Source: Nematostella vectensis (Eukaryota > Cnidaria > Anthozoa > Actiniaria > Edwardsiidae). From it: a DNA stretch of 64,000 bases. Shown piece after piece: positions 19,901-31,300 of the stretch. The stretch is from assembly GCF_932526225.1 (NCBI RefSeq), contig NC_064047.1, positions 3,595,501 through 3,659,500 of the forward strand, given 5' to 3'. Position numbers and translations under genes: made by a program. The stretch's first letter is position 1. Each line of letters starts with the position of its first letter. A model generated the notes under the pieces. The model was not told the origin of the DNA. It ran no database searches and saw only the letters and a list, made by a program, of their open reading frames with translations.

Positions 19901-21481
19901 TAGTGTACTCATTACCGTTCATCTTATCCGAAAAACATCGCTGAGACCGGTAGAAAGTACGTAATACATTAAAAAACGTTCCACACTTTTGGTTTTTGCT
20001 TTGTCCGCAGTACTGTTCTACTGTTGATCTTTAATATGGCACGCATAGGTTGATGCGCAAAGCTTTGTTCACTCGTTTTCCTTTATAAACTCATCACCTT
20101 TTCATTTCAGAGAAAACAAAGCATACTTATGAGTTGTTGGAACCGCATTTACAGGTAAAAACTGGTATTCAACTCTATTTTCCTTTTACTATTTACCTCT
20201 GAGATACTTTATCAAGTCATAAATCTACTTTTTAACAAATCTCGCTGTATAAATACCCAAGGCAAAAGAACGTTTTAATATATTTCTTTCATCTGCAGCC
20301 CATAACTCCAAACCCCGATATACCGCTCTCCATGGAGCTCTTTCATCAACATCTGAAGGTGAGGCTCCCAAAACAACATTTTTAGCAGGGTTCTCCTCAC
20401 TCTTCCTCCTCATACTCTTCGCTCTCTCCCTGCCTCCCTCCTCCCCTAGCCCTTGTCCTTGCCCTTGCCCACTCCACCCCCGCCCCCTCTTTGCCCCCTC
20501 TTTCTCCTTCTCCTCCTACTCCTCCTTTAGCAACTTCCCACCCACATTTCCAGAGTGCACTACTCTCCCTCTCCACCTCTATCTAAAGCAGTAAAAAACA
20601 CAAAAAAGGTACTGAAGGTTTTTTTTCTTCATTTTAGTATGCTGAGGAGTACATTAAAATCCAGACCGATCTGGGGCATCTTTTGCAACGGAAGTAAGTC
20701 AAATAAAAGATTCTTTCAGTCGCCATCTTGACAGCCTATATACAAGTGTCCGGAAGCGTCAATTTCCATCGATTGATTTAGGCAAGCTAGTGCAAAATTG
20801 TCGAGCGAAGAAATATTTGACGCCTGAATAAAATATTGTAGCTACGACCTTGAATATTTCGGGACTTTGGAAAGGGGCTTTAATGAAGGGTAGTCCATTT
20901 AAGTCCATAGTCGCTTTAACATAGGTGCCATTGTGATTTGTCTTACAGGGCAGACCTGGAGCGGCAGCTAGAAGAGTACGAGTACGAGCAGCAACGTAGC
21001 GCCCCGTACGTGGAGCAGTTCGCCATGCTCGCCAGCGAAAAGGTGAGCCCGTATGCCGTCACAGCGGCCAAACGTGCGCATGCGTATTATAACAAATCAA
21101 TGGAGCAGTTCGCCACGCTCGGCAGCGAGGTGAGCCCGTAGGCCGTCACAGCGGCCAAACGTGCGCATGCGTATTATTACAAATCAATAGAGCAGTCCGC
21201 CATGCTCGCTAGCGACGTGAGCCCGTAAGCCATCACAGTGGCCAATTGTGCGCATGCGTATTATTACAAATCATTGGGAAGGGGATTTCTTTGAGGGGGG
21301 CTTGCGATTGGTGTGTCTTCTTGAAGCCATGTTCCCACCGTTTTTTTGTCTGAATTCCCGCAATAATAATATACTAATACAATTTTATAATCCTTCGCAG
21401 GAGAATCTCCTCCTTCTCCACCGAAATCTTCGAACGCAACTAGAACAGATGCAACCACGTCAAACCATGCCATACCGATAG
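10993..21481 (+). CDS. MAP3K7: TAK1 kinase (mitogen-activated protein kinase kinase kinase 7)
   Basis: Complete; exons 10993-11085, 12321-12434, 13033-13104, 13206-13251, 13980-14127, 14478-14602, 15200-15233, 15358-15455, 15756-15813, 16348-16420, 17112-18175, 18524-19056, 20111-20154, 20299-20358, 20638-20693, 20949-21042, 21401-21481; 2,793 nt, 930 aa. TAK1 acts with TAB proteins downstream of TGF-beta, TNF and Toll-type receptors and activates JNK/p38 and NF-kB kinases. The kinase domain (about 30-290) is intact: GRGAFG, AVK lysine, [26 protein letters not shown] and WMAPEVFE. The C-terminal coiled coil ([19 protein letters not shown] onward, exons 13-17) matches the TAB2/3-binding end. 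Between them exons 11-12 encode about 530 Ser/Pro/Gly-rich residues, making the protein far longer than vertebrate TAK1 (about 600). The exon 16 donor lies in a tandem repeat that offers an in-frame 29-residue extension. Confidence 0.96.
11802..11973. mobile_element. Complete 172-bp MITE in TAK1 intron 1
   Basis: Perfect 16-bp terminal inverted repeats CAGGCCCGTAGCCAGG and CCTGGCTACGGGCCTG, flanked directly on both sides by CATTG, a 5-bp target duplication. No coding capacity. A diverged relative may lie at about 26568-26725 (CAGGGCCGTTAGCCAG and CTAGCCACGGCC), and a single similar end at about 33675-33692. Confidence 0.85.
12715..12835. repeat. Dispersed repeat copy in TAK1 intron 2
   Basis: About 120 bp starting CAGGGCCATAGCAAGG and including TTCTTAATGTTTCTGTATTG, a C-rich run and GCTACAGCTCTGG. 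The same arrangement recurs at 40250-40352 in an intersectin intron, so it is a dispersed element, probably a MITE fragment. Confidence 0.6.
13337..13525. repeat. Degenerate tandem repeat in TAK1 intron 4
   Basis: About four copies of a 45-60 bp AT-rich unit built on ATGGGGTGTTTATCA followed by TTTATCACATTTTACC. The copies are unequal and partly decayed. The three overlapping open frames across it are by-products of the repeat. Confidence 0.7.
14211..14233 (+). repeat. Fragment of TAK1 exon 5 copied into intron 5
   Basis: AAGGCCATCATCCACAGAGA, found in exon 5 just before the catalytic-loop HRD codons (about 14094-14113), is repeated about 118 bp further on inside the following intron. Only about 21 bases match, too few to be an exon. 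It looks like a leftover of a partial tandem duplication. Confidence 0.65.
16472..17020. repeat. 17-bp G-rich minisatellite in TAK1 intron 10
   Basis: About 30 copies of a 17-bp unit of the form GGGGCGGATCTAGGGGT (with GGTTGGGTGGATCTAG variants). The first copy begins CAGGGGCGGATCTAG, the type of end often seen on anthozoan MITEs, so the array may have grown from a transposon end. Runs of four G every few bases on the + strand could form G-quadruplexes in DNA or pre-mRNA. It ends about 90 bp before exon 11. Confidence 0.9.
21043..21270 (+). repeat. Tandem repeat of the TAK1 exon 16 end and its donor
   Basis: The end of exon 16 (GAGCAGTTCGCCATGCTCGC, then GTGAGCCCGTA) is followed by two further copies, period 87 then 86 bp. 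Each has its own donor: GT at 21043, 21130 and 21216. The segment 21043-21129 is 29 stop-free codons in frame with exons 16 and 17. The next copy has an in-frame TAG at 21139, so use of the third donor would truncate the protein. Confidence 0.9.
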
Positions 21482-22340
21482 TGGAATGTAATAATGTGTT
21501 GGCAGCTCAGTACCTGGGGGTTGTTTTGGTTTCCCTGTGGTGTTTTGGGTTCCCTGTGTTTAGTAGTGACGTCATTGAAACACGTTCAGCCCCTCTCGCC
21601 TCATTGCCAACCATAGGAATCCCGAGCAGACCTCCAGGGACTAAGCTGATGTTCTGCAGGATAGCCTTTGCCAGTTACATAGTACGGTGGGACCCGTTTG
21701 ATAATCAATTTTGTACATGAAGTATTTACGAGGAAAATATGAATTCTTGAGGGATTTCAAGTGCCTGTTGACTAACGACAATATCGTGAATTGATAAACA
21801 GATAAATAGAATTTATTTTTACATTTTGCCTCCAAACCTGAGTGTCACTCAATTTTCGTCTTATAGTGCTCTTCTTTTTTCATCCCCGTATGTGCGCAAT
21901 GATTTTTGTGATTTGAAAGGGAATTGTATTGCGCATGCGTAGGGTACTTGTCCCAGAAGCCTTAGGGCTCTTCACGGGTTGTGCGAGGATTACGCACTCT
22001 TACTGTCAAACAAAAAGGCTAATTCACATGTTCCCTGTAACAAAATTCTGTAATTGGCTTTTGGGTATAAAGTCGTGTTTAAAATCCTAACCAAGAGTTC
22101 GAAACCCGAGAAAGCAAAATCCTTATGACTTACAAAAAGTCATGGTCATTTTGATGTACAGAAAATTGTAAGAGCATTTTTTAGAAATATTTTAAACCCC
22201 CGACCTTGTGTAGAGGGTGGCTTGTAATCAATGTTTTAAAAAAAAAAATAAATTCCGGTTATTTTGTATATTTTGTAGTGTTAGTAGAAATTAGTCTATG
22301 TTGTGTTAAAGTATCGTGGTGCCATTTGAAATAAAATCAA
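21482..22340 (+). other. TAK1 3'UTR
   Basis: Noncoding sequence after the TAK1 stop. AATAAA motifs occur at about 22247 and at 22330, the second being a good candidate end. No open frame of note. Confidence 0.55.
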
Positions 22341-23606
22341 TCGAGTAGGATGTGTTGTAATTTTGTGTCTGATATAAATTTAAATATTTCCTTTGATTTT
22401 GGCTCATTGCGAGTACGAAAACCTTATGCTACCTTCAAAATAGTTTAACCTCTTCTCACAATTCAGGCGTGGCGGAACTAGGAAAGTTTATTTTTTAAAA
22501 AGGACAATGTTAGTCTACCATCACTCAAAAAGACTCAGCTAATTTAGTCCCTAATTCACCACAGAAATGCGCCTAGTTCTGTGATATAACTTGGCAATAC
22601 CATCTTTCTTTGTATAAGTCAGCGTAGCTTTAGTTCACTCAATTCGTTAACGTGCTATCCAAGCGATCTTCCCTTAAAACAACAAAAACGCGTATTTGCA
22701 TAACCCTATCACCATCTGTTCCATCGCACTAGTTCCGACCAATGCTTATTTGCTCAAAAGGTAGTTATCGCTTGTGCCTTAATTAACTTTAGCTGACCCA
22801 TGTCATGTTATACAATGACAACGTGTTCTCTTGGAGGTGTTGCGAGATACCTGTCAAAACGGGAAAGACCAGATGGTTCAAAATCAAGCCACTCCCCATG
22901 AAAAAATGAAATAAATAAAAGTAAAATTCAACAACAACAAAAAGAGACCCAAAATCACCCATTGGATAATTCTCACAAAAACAAGTTAAACTATTCTATT
23001 TTTTTTAAGAAAAAAAAAATTGTGAAAAAATTAAATAACATCCCCAGCTATGTTGCTGCCACCATAGATAATGTTTCTCCATACAGAAGGCTAAAGATTT
23101 TTGACAGCGAATAAGCTTTTTCTGACAATAAAATTAAATTCTTATCCTTTCGTTTGAATGGTAAAAAATAGGTGTGATTTGCTTTTGCTTTGTTTTGTGA
23201 TTTGATTTCCTTTTTTTTTTGTAAATCCAAGACTAAATTTTTTTGATAGCGAATAGGTTACGTCTCTCGCCTTGTAATGAGGCGTCTAAAAAGGCCCATA
23301 TATGCGTACAATCTAAATTAACTACAACGGGTGGTTAAGATGATTCGAGATGAGCTGATGAAATGTCGAGCTGAGCAATAGGGCCTGCAATAAAAATGAC
23401 ATAGTTAACCTTGACGTGACAGTAAAGAGCCCCCAGATGGACGTCTAATAATTTCTTATTTCTATTCGGCTTTTTGGGGGATCATGGTTGATAATACACA
23501 GAGTCATTGTCAGATTGTGAAAGTTGAGTATTTGTGAATCTTATGTTTTATGGTTACAAACCTCCAAAAAATAAAGACAAATCTATTGAAAGAATTGGAA
23601 GAAAAT
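22341..23606. other. AT-rich intergenic sequence
   Basis: No convincing coding exon on either strand. The sequence is AT-rich with short homopolymer runs (for example poly-A at 23010). The only open frame of about 60 codons, on the minus strand, is lysine/serine-rich low complexity. Confidence 0.5.
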
Positions 23607-25690
23607 AACAATAGCGATCTAACTAGAAAAGATAGAAGTAGCTAGTAAAAAAACATACAAGAAAATATCCAAAGGCCCCCAATTGCGCATAGGATCAATA
23701 ATTGGAATCAGTGTCAAGGCTTTTCAAGAGAATTCGCCGTATTTGATCAAGGTCTTGGATGCGTTGTCGTCATTCAATTTTAAGATATGATTGTTGACAG
23801 TTTCTAATTAGTTTTTTACTTTCGGTAAGAACGATTGTTTTTATCGCATAAGACGAAATATTAAAGTGAAACACAAAAAGGGTGCCTCGCTAGAACTGTC
23901 GTGCCCTCAAGAGTGTTCGATTCAAAAAAGTTACGAGAAAGGTACGTGATTTGAGTTCATGGTGTTCAATCAAGCATTTTGATTAAAAATTGTGCAGTTG
24001 AATTCCAAAGTTTGGGGGAAATAATGAGCGAGCCCAACAGACACCCAGTGGCCATAGATTTCGAACAGTTTTTAATTGTTCTTTCTAGCAATTGTAAAAT
24101 TTGTTGCTGTTTTGTAGAAGAATGTTTTGAAAAGAAAGCGGGAATGGTCAACATTATAACACTATCATACTGTATTGTTGTAGTACATTTGGAATGAATA
24201 CTTCGTAGTATTTCAGGGGGGGGCATCTTTCATCAATCTGCAACAAGCCACTGCGCCGGATATTTTTTCCTATCCGCTTATTTCCCATTTTCATTAAAAA
24301 ATAAATAACTTTTGAAAATTCTTTAGAATATTCATTGTATTTTAAGCTCCTTGTCATAGATATCTGACCTAAAACCTCAAAACATCTGCTTCATGCCTTT
24401 TTGAATTAATTGTCTCATATGTTTTAAATTTTACTTTGCATTTGACAGAGTATACTAAGGGTAATCTACCAGATCTAGCTGATGGCTCACTTTCCTTAAT
24501 ATCTGTTTTAGAGTTAAGGAGGGTATGTCGCCTTTTAAAGACACAGAAAGAGCTACAAACTAATTTCAGAAGCCCAGGTGGCTCAGTTGGCAGAGCGTCG
24601 CTCTGTAGTGCCTGTGCTTCTCACCACAGGTTTCCCGGTTCCCCGGTTAGATCGCTATAACAATAGCGGTCTAACTAGAAAAGATAGAAGTAGCTAGTAA
24701 AAAAACATACAAGAAAATATCCAAAGGCCCCCAATTGCGCATAGGATCAATAATTGGAATCAGTGTCAAGGCTTTTCAAGAGAATTCGCCGTATTTGATC
24801 AAGGTCTTGGATGCGTGGTCGTCATTCAATTTTAAGATATGATTGTTGACAGTTTCTAATTAGTTTTTTACTTTCGGCAAGAACGATTGTTTTTATCGCA
24901 TAAGACGAAATATTAAAGTGAAACACAAGAAGGGTGCCTCGCTAGAACTGTCGTGCCCTCAAGAGTGTTTGATTCAAAAAAGTTACGAGAAAGGTACGTG
25001 ATTTGAGTTCATGGTGTTCAATCAAGCATTTTGATTCAAAATTGTGCAGTTGAATTTCAAAGGTTGGGGGAAATAATGAGCGAGCCCAACAGACACCCAG
25101 TGGCCATAGATTTCGAACAGTTTTTACTTGTTCATTCTAGCAATTGTAAAATTTGTTGCTGTTTTGTAGAAGAAGGTTTTGAAAAGAAAGCGGGAATGGT
25201 CAACATTATAACACTATCATACTGTATTGTTGTAGTACATTTGGAATGAATACTTCGTCGTATTTCAGGGGGGGGGCATCTTTCATCAATCTGCAACAAG
25301 CCACTGCGCCGGATATTTTTTCCTATCCGCTTATTTCCCATTTTCATTAAAAAATAAATAACTTTTGAAAATTCTATAGAATATTTATTGTATTTTAAGC
25401 TCCTTGTCATAGATATCTGACCTAAAACCTCAAAACATCTGCTTCATGCCTTTTTGAATTAATTATCTCATATGTTTTAAATTTTACTTTGCATTTGACA
25501 GAGTATATTAGGGGTAATCTACCAGATCTAGCTGATGGCTCACTTTCCTTAATATCTGTTTTAGCGTTAAGGAGGGTATGTCGCCTTTTAAAGACACAGA
25601 AAGAGCTGCAAACCAATTTCAGAAGCCCAGGTGGCTCAGTTGGCAGAGCGTCGCTCTGTAGTGCCTGTGCCTCTCACCACTGAGGGAGAC
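23607..25690. repeat. Tandem duplication of about 1,052 bp
   Basis: Copy 1 is about 23607-24658 and copy 2 about 24659-25690, both starting CAATAGCG then TCTAACTAGAAAAG. The copies differ by scattered single bases and small indels (my visual estimate is a few percent). Each copy ends in a tRNA-like segment with GCCCAGGTGGCTCAGTTGG. The open frames inside are short and the same in both copies; none resembles a known protein. Confidence 0.9.
24571..24655 (+). mobile_element. tRNA-derived SINE fragment (in copy 1)
   Basis: AGCCCAGGTGGCTCAGTTGG followed by CAGAGCGTCGCTCTG resembles a tRNA D-arm region with an A box. The expected B box is disturbed (GGTTTCCCGGTTCCCCGG). It is a SINE head fragment, not a functional tRNA gene. 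Confidence 0.6.
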
Positions 25691-25905
25691 TGGGTGGCGC
25701 AGTTGGCAGAGTGTCGCTGTGTAGTGCCTGTGCTTCTCACCACAGGTTTCCCGGTCGCTCTGTAGTGCCTGTGCCTCTCACCACTGGGTTCGATTCCCGG
25801 TTCCGACGTGAGTTGAGTTAGTTGGTCTCGCCTTTGCTCCGAGGGTTTTTCTCCGGGTTCTTAGATACGGTTTTCCTCCCTCCACAAAAGCAACAATTTC
25901 GATCC
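25622..25905 (+). mobile_element. Composite tRNA-derived SINE
   Basis: Two tRNA-like heads follow one another (25622 and about 25690). The second leads to a good B box, GGGTTCGATTCC (about 25786), then a body with CTCCGAGGGTTTTTCTCCGG and GGTTTTCCTCCCTCCACAAA. That body resembles the conserved V-type core of some animal SINEs as I remember it. The repeated phrase TGTAGTGCCTGTGC appears three times, so the head has been internally duplicated. Confidence 0.65.
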
Positions 25906-28376
25906 CCCTTCCCCCCCCTCCCTTTTGGATCAGCCACTGATACGCAAACATTATAAAAAATTGCGAGGGCATAGCCACGCCCCTACTGGTCATTTCCTTT
26001 TAATCTTTAACCAGCCTGTCAGATATCAATTTGATCAGTCAGTTATTCCTCTAACATGGCTGTAAAACACCATTCTATACACAGCTGTCTTTACTTAGTT
26101 AACACTTTTGAGTGTGTAAAAAAAACACTATCAGTTTTTGCCCGTTTGTTTTGCGTAGAAAGTACGCTTGTTAACATTTGAATGACATCTGAACATGACG
26201 GTTGAAAATTAAAGTTGCCTTCTTAAACACGATTAACTATTTCAAGATTTGTAGAAATTCGCGGAATAAAGCATTATTTTGCCACTCAAAGGTTAAGAAC
26301 CCATCATTTCAGTTAGTAACCCAGTAATTGATCAGTGAAAAATAACTTTAAATTTCGTACGCGATGACTCTTTTCGACTGTTTATATCGATCGATTCTTC
26401 TTCACTGTAACTTGTGTCAGAATGTTTGTTGATCGCACGTTCTTCGCTGAAACTTGGGTGAGATGTGTATATACCTAAAGTAGCGATCCCTACAAAGACC
26501 TTTCATATAATCAGCATCAGAACATCATTCTTAAAAAGGTAATATTGAGTATGAGATATATTAATGTCAGGGCCGTTAGCCAGCAGGCGGACAGGGGGCA
26601 GCTGCTTATACAAGGTCAGGAATTCTACAAAAGACATATAAAAAACCCTCTGCCCCCGAAGCAAATAGGAATATCTGAAGATTGCCTCCCCCCCTAAAAA
26701 AACTTTCTAGCCACGGCCTTGAATGTGTTCGTAACGTTATATTTTCTTCCTTGCTTTATTTACAACAAATATTTATTACTGCGTCATGACGACGGGTCAT
26801 TAACGGTAAGAACGCTTTTTCCCTACTATTTGCACGGTGATTAAGTGGGTGAAAAATCTGTTCAAATTGCTTGTTTCTCCAAATTGCCTCCTATTTTTTT
26901 CCTACCTGCTTGTCGAACCGTGTTTCTGAACATTTAGATGAAGCTTGTTGTGTAACCGAATCATTTGCTGTTAGAGCAAAAGGTAGTGCAAGCATTTCTG
27001 GTAAGTCTTCTCCTTTGTAGAACTTTAGACTTGAAGCCATTTTACACGATTGAAATTCACCCAATTTTTGCTAGTTTCTCGATAACGATGGATTGCAAAC
27101 AAAATTTGGAAAGAAAATGAAACGCACAAGAAAAAGAAGGTTAATCCCAATAAAAAAAGAAACAAGCTTATATCAATGAAGAAAGAAATGATATGTGGTC
27201 GCTTTTGTATGTATTTTATTCATGTTTTTAGTATATTTTTCCTTATTGCTTTATTTAACGAGAGCACAGATGCAACGTGACTCGAAGGCATATAAAAGCG
27301 CAAGTCATTGATAGAGCTCATGTTTGACCACTATAAAGTCACAGCCCTGGTCAAAATTGTTGGAGGGAGGAAAACCCAGTATAAATCCTTGGAGAAGATG
27401 CAAGAACCAGCTATTTCAACTAAGAACCGCGAATCGAATCCAAAAAACACAAGCGTGACGCAGAGGCCCTACAGAGCGCCTGTATTTCGTTCTAATGCTA
27501 ATCCACCAGATCACCATCTTTTTTTCTTTCTTTTTCTTTGTTCGAACATCGACTAACTGATGTTTGTATGACATACATTAGCTATTGCTAATTACAGCTT
27601 GCTTATATAGAGAATATGCAAGTTTTAAAAACGCTTTGCTAACTTTTTTTACTCTTCCGACGGCTTGCTTCCGATTATTTCTTTCAATCCTGTGACCTGT
27701 TAAACAGGTCGTAATTGTTGTACAAATAATATTGAAATACAAACAGAACAAGTTCTATAAAAGGCTGCACGTTTCCCCGACAACTCACACAGGGCTTTAT
27801 AGTTCATTCTTCTTATTACAATGTTTTACTACCCCCTATTCTAGTACGGCACGGCTAAAAACAACTAGGCTATCTGCGTAGGCAGATGTAAAGGCCGGCT
27901 GATAAAACAGCTAACTGCAGTTTTAAATACCCTACAAAGCTATTGAGCCTAAATCGCCTTCTGACTTCGGTCATTCAGAGTCATTGAAGCCAGTTCTAGG
28001 CATCATATTGTTTTTAATCACTTAACCTCTCCGTAAGGCACTGACGACTAAAAAAAGTTACACCTGTAATTCCGTTAGTTTAAATGGTGGAAGTCCGAAA
28101 CTGTGTAGCAATTGAAAATTATTGTCGAAAGCTCGCAGAAATTGAGAACCGAAGTAAAGCAAGACAAAGAGACCTCACAAACAAGCGTTGGGACAGAAAT
28201 GAAATCACAAGTATTCCCATGATTTCTAAATATGATAGCAAGAAACACAGCAATCTATGTGTAGCCTCTTCTCGAGCAGCACAGCAACCCCATACACACA
28301 GACTTTAATTCTAGCCGCTCGTGCAGCATGACGTTGTTCTTTCTTCCCAGGACCTAACGAACTAGCGTCACTGATC
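25906..28376. other. Intergenic sequence upstream of the first GPCR
   Basis: No convincing coding exon. A diverged MITE-like segment lies at about 26568-26725. An acceptor-like site (ttcttcccag) at 28350, 27 bases before the GPCR start codon, suggests that a noncoding 5' exon lies somewhere in this stretch. I could not place it. Confidence 0.45.
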
Positions 28377-31300
28377 ATGAATATCACTGGTTCTCATGCA
28401 GCAGCCAATCAGAGCAACCTATTTCACGTGTGCAATGACGTCAGCAGTATCGTTCAGGTGGTGCTAATCACCATCATCATGTTCTTCTCGGTGATTGGCA
28501 ACGGCATCATCTGTATGCTGCTCGTCAGGTTTAAGTATGTGGTGTATGAGCTGCGCACATGGCGAAAGGTGGGGGGTGGGGTAGGGATGGGAGCTGCGCA
28601 CATGGCGAAAGGTGGGGGTGGGGATGGGAGCTGCGCACATAGACGAAAGCTGGGGGGTGGGGTGGGGATGGGAGCTGCGCACATGGCAAAAGGTGGGGGT
28701 GGGGATGGGAGCTGCGCACATAGACGAAAGCTGGGGGGTGGGGTGGGGATGGGAGCTGCGCACATGGCGAAAGGTGGGGGTGGGGATGGGAGCTGCGCAC
28801 ATAGACGAAAGCTGGGGGGTGAGGTGGGGATGGGAGCTGCGCACATAGACGAAAGTTGGGGGGTGGGGTGGGGATGGGAGCTGCGAACATAGACGAAAGC
28901 TGGGGGGTGGGGTGGGGATGGGAGCTGCGCACATAGACGAAAGCTGGCGGGTGGGGTGGGGATGGGAGCTGCGCACATAGACGAAAGCTAGGGCTGGGGT
29001 GGGGTGTTAGCTGCACAAATAGCCGGAATCTAAGGGAGTGGGAGCTGGACTATACTTATATACTTATACGAACTGCTTGCTCTCATCATTTACTCTAAAA
29101 GCAGGCGCGCAATTCCAGAGGTTTTTTTTAAACCTGTTTACGAAAGTAGGTCAAGATTTTTAGATATTTAAAAAAATAATTTTTTGTTAAGACTATAATA
29201 GTGTATTTATGTATTATCCCGGTATTAAAAACAGGTCATTTATTGAACTTACAGCTTCGGTGACTTGGATATTGATAAATTCACTCAGTTAATTAAGCTC
29301 GATAACGGAAGCTAACGAGTCTAGCAAACTAAGACGCATGATGAGAAAAGTAATTTACATTAATTATGAGCTGCATGTGTTCATTCTGTTAATTAAGGCG
29401 ACAGAGTTCAGCGCTTTTTTCGTAACAGATCAAAATGCTTCCGCGCCTGCAAACGGCCAATTTATCGCCCGGAAGTGACGTCACGTACCAGTAGCCATAT
29501 GCAAACACCACCGGCACTACTGGAAAGTTCGACCGTAGAACATGCGTCTCAGCATAATTCAGTTTGCTCGTCTCTGAGCATGAAAGAAGGCATTTACACG
29601 TGCGTGCGTGCGTTGAACAAAGATCAAAACAAAGTCGGCCGTAACAGACGGCCGTGTCATTCATGATGGCGACATCACTACGATACTACAGGAACACACC
29701 AATTCCCAACAGACGCAATTGTGAAAAAGACCCCGATATTCCCCACTCTACATCTCAGCAAGCTGTGCTTGGCGTAACCGACTAAAAAGGCCTGGGATCC
29801 TGGTTATTGCCTCCCCATTAATGCGCGGGTACCCCAGGTGCCTTTATGTTGTACAGTTCGCTAGATAGCGGTGCTGGAGCCGACATCTACAGTTTAGTCG
29901 TAAAGTTTTAAGCTGCCATACGGAGTTTACGTTTGGAAGTATGGTCTATTTTTTCTGATTTCATTTGATCATATAAGGTTAGAACCTCGTCCAATAGCCC
30001 TTTTTTCAAAAAACCTGAACAATACTTTTGTATCACTTCTTACATGTCAATGGGCTTTTCCAAAAAAGTAAGGGTTTGCCGACTTGGGATATGCATAGGC
30101 AGAGCAAAGACCGCTTTTTCCGGCGGAGGGGATTCATGGAGATCGCGCTACCTATCCTGGATCTAACTGACAATACATAACATCCTCGTGGCGAACCTAG
30201 CTCTCGTTGACATCGCGTGACCAACATGACACCATTTTCTCTCCCCCAGGACCTTACGGACAGTTCCTAACATCCTCGTGGCGAACCTTGCTCTCGTTGA
30301 CATCGCGTGACCAACATGACACCATTTTCTCTCCCCCAGGACCTTACGGACAGTTCCTAACATCCTCGTGACGAACCTTGCCCTCGTTGACATCATTAAC
30401 GCCCTGACCAATATGCCGCTGTTCATATCGTGGTACATCTGTCAGACGAGGTCCCTCAGTGGTCCATCCCTCTCGTGGTTTGTTGTGATGTTTTACGTCC
30501 TCTTCATGTACTTGACAGGTAGGATGGTCATACTACATACTGGTAATTGTCGTCTGGAAAAAGAGGAGAGATGGATAAAGAAGGTTTTTTTTCTTCTCTG
30601 TGTATATAGAAGAGTTTCACTGTTCTAGGGGTGGGACTGAGAGTCTGATTTTTTAGTAGCAGACGACATTTTATCCTCTGTATATGTCCTTCGTAATCTC
30701 TCTAATGCTCTGCCACCCTCCCCTTCACCCAGTCTAATAGCTACGCCCTGGTAAACTGGCCATACTATTCGTAGCTCGTCACAGCTACGTAGCAAGTTGT
30801 ATTGGTGAGAATATGCTGGCATAGCTAGATTGAGTTTTTTAATACGGCGAAGAGAGTATTTCCATTCCGGGTGGGGGAGGGGGGGACTTTGAGAAAAACA
30901 GACGGGGATGCCCGACAGCAAAATCATTTTAACCCTAAGGGATAGCACTAAGGGCGTGGTCAACAACAATGGGTGTGGTTGAAGAACTTTTTAACCCTAA
31001 GTGATCATCAAAAATATCAAAAACAAATATAGTTTCAGTTTTCCTAAATTTTATTGCGGTCTTGAGATACTGCCATCAAGCACATCTCTTTTCTAGGCAG
31101 AATCGGAAAAAATCCTCCTCACCCCGCATGAAAACTCCTAATTTGAAAAATCCTTAAACACCCCCTAAGAGATAGCAGTTGGTAAGAATTTTATATTCTA
31201 AAAGATAGGTCGAGCACCTAATCTACTTTTCTGGAGAGTCCCCCACCGGGATTTCCATATAATAAATAGCCAAAAATTGCCATTTTTGTGGAAAGATGTA

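Noticed and set aside
24571-24645. Possible tRNA gene
   Set aside because: The A-box half is good but the B box and acceptor stem do not pair; the same piece recurs in SINE context at 25622, so it is a SINE head.
28454-29016. Several 160-175-codon frames on both strands
   Set aside because: All are products of the G-rich minisatellite in GPCR intron 1, with repeated short peptides and no conserved domain.
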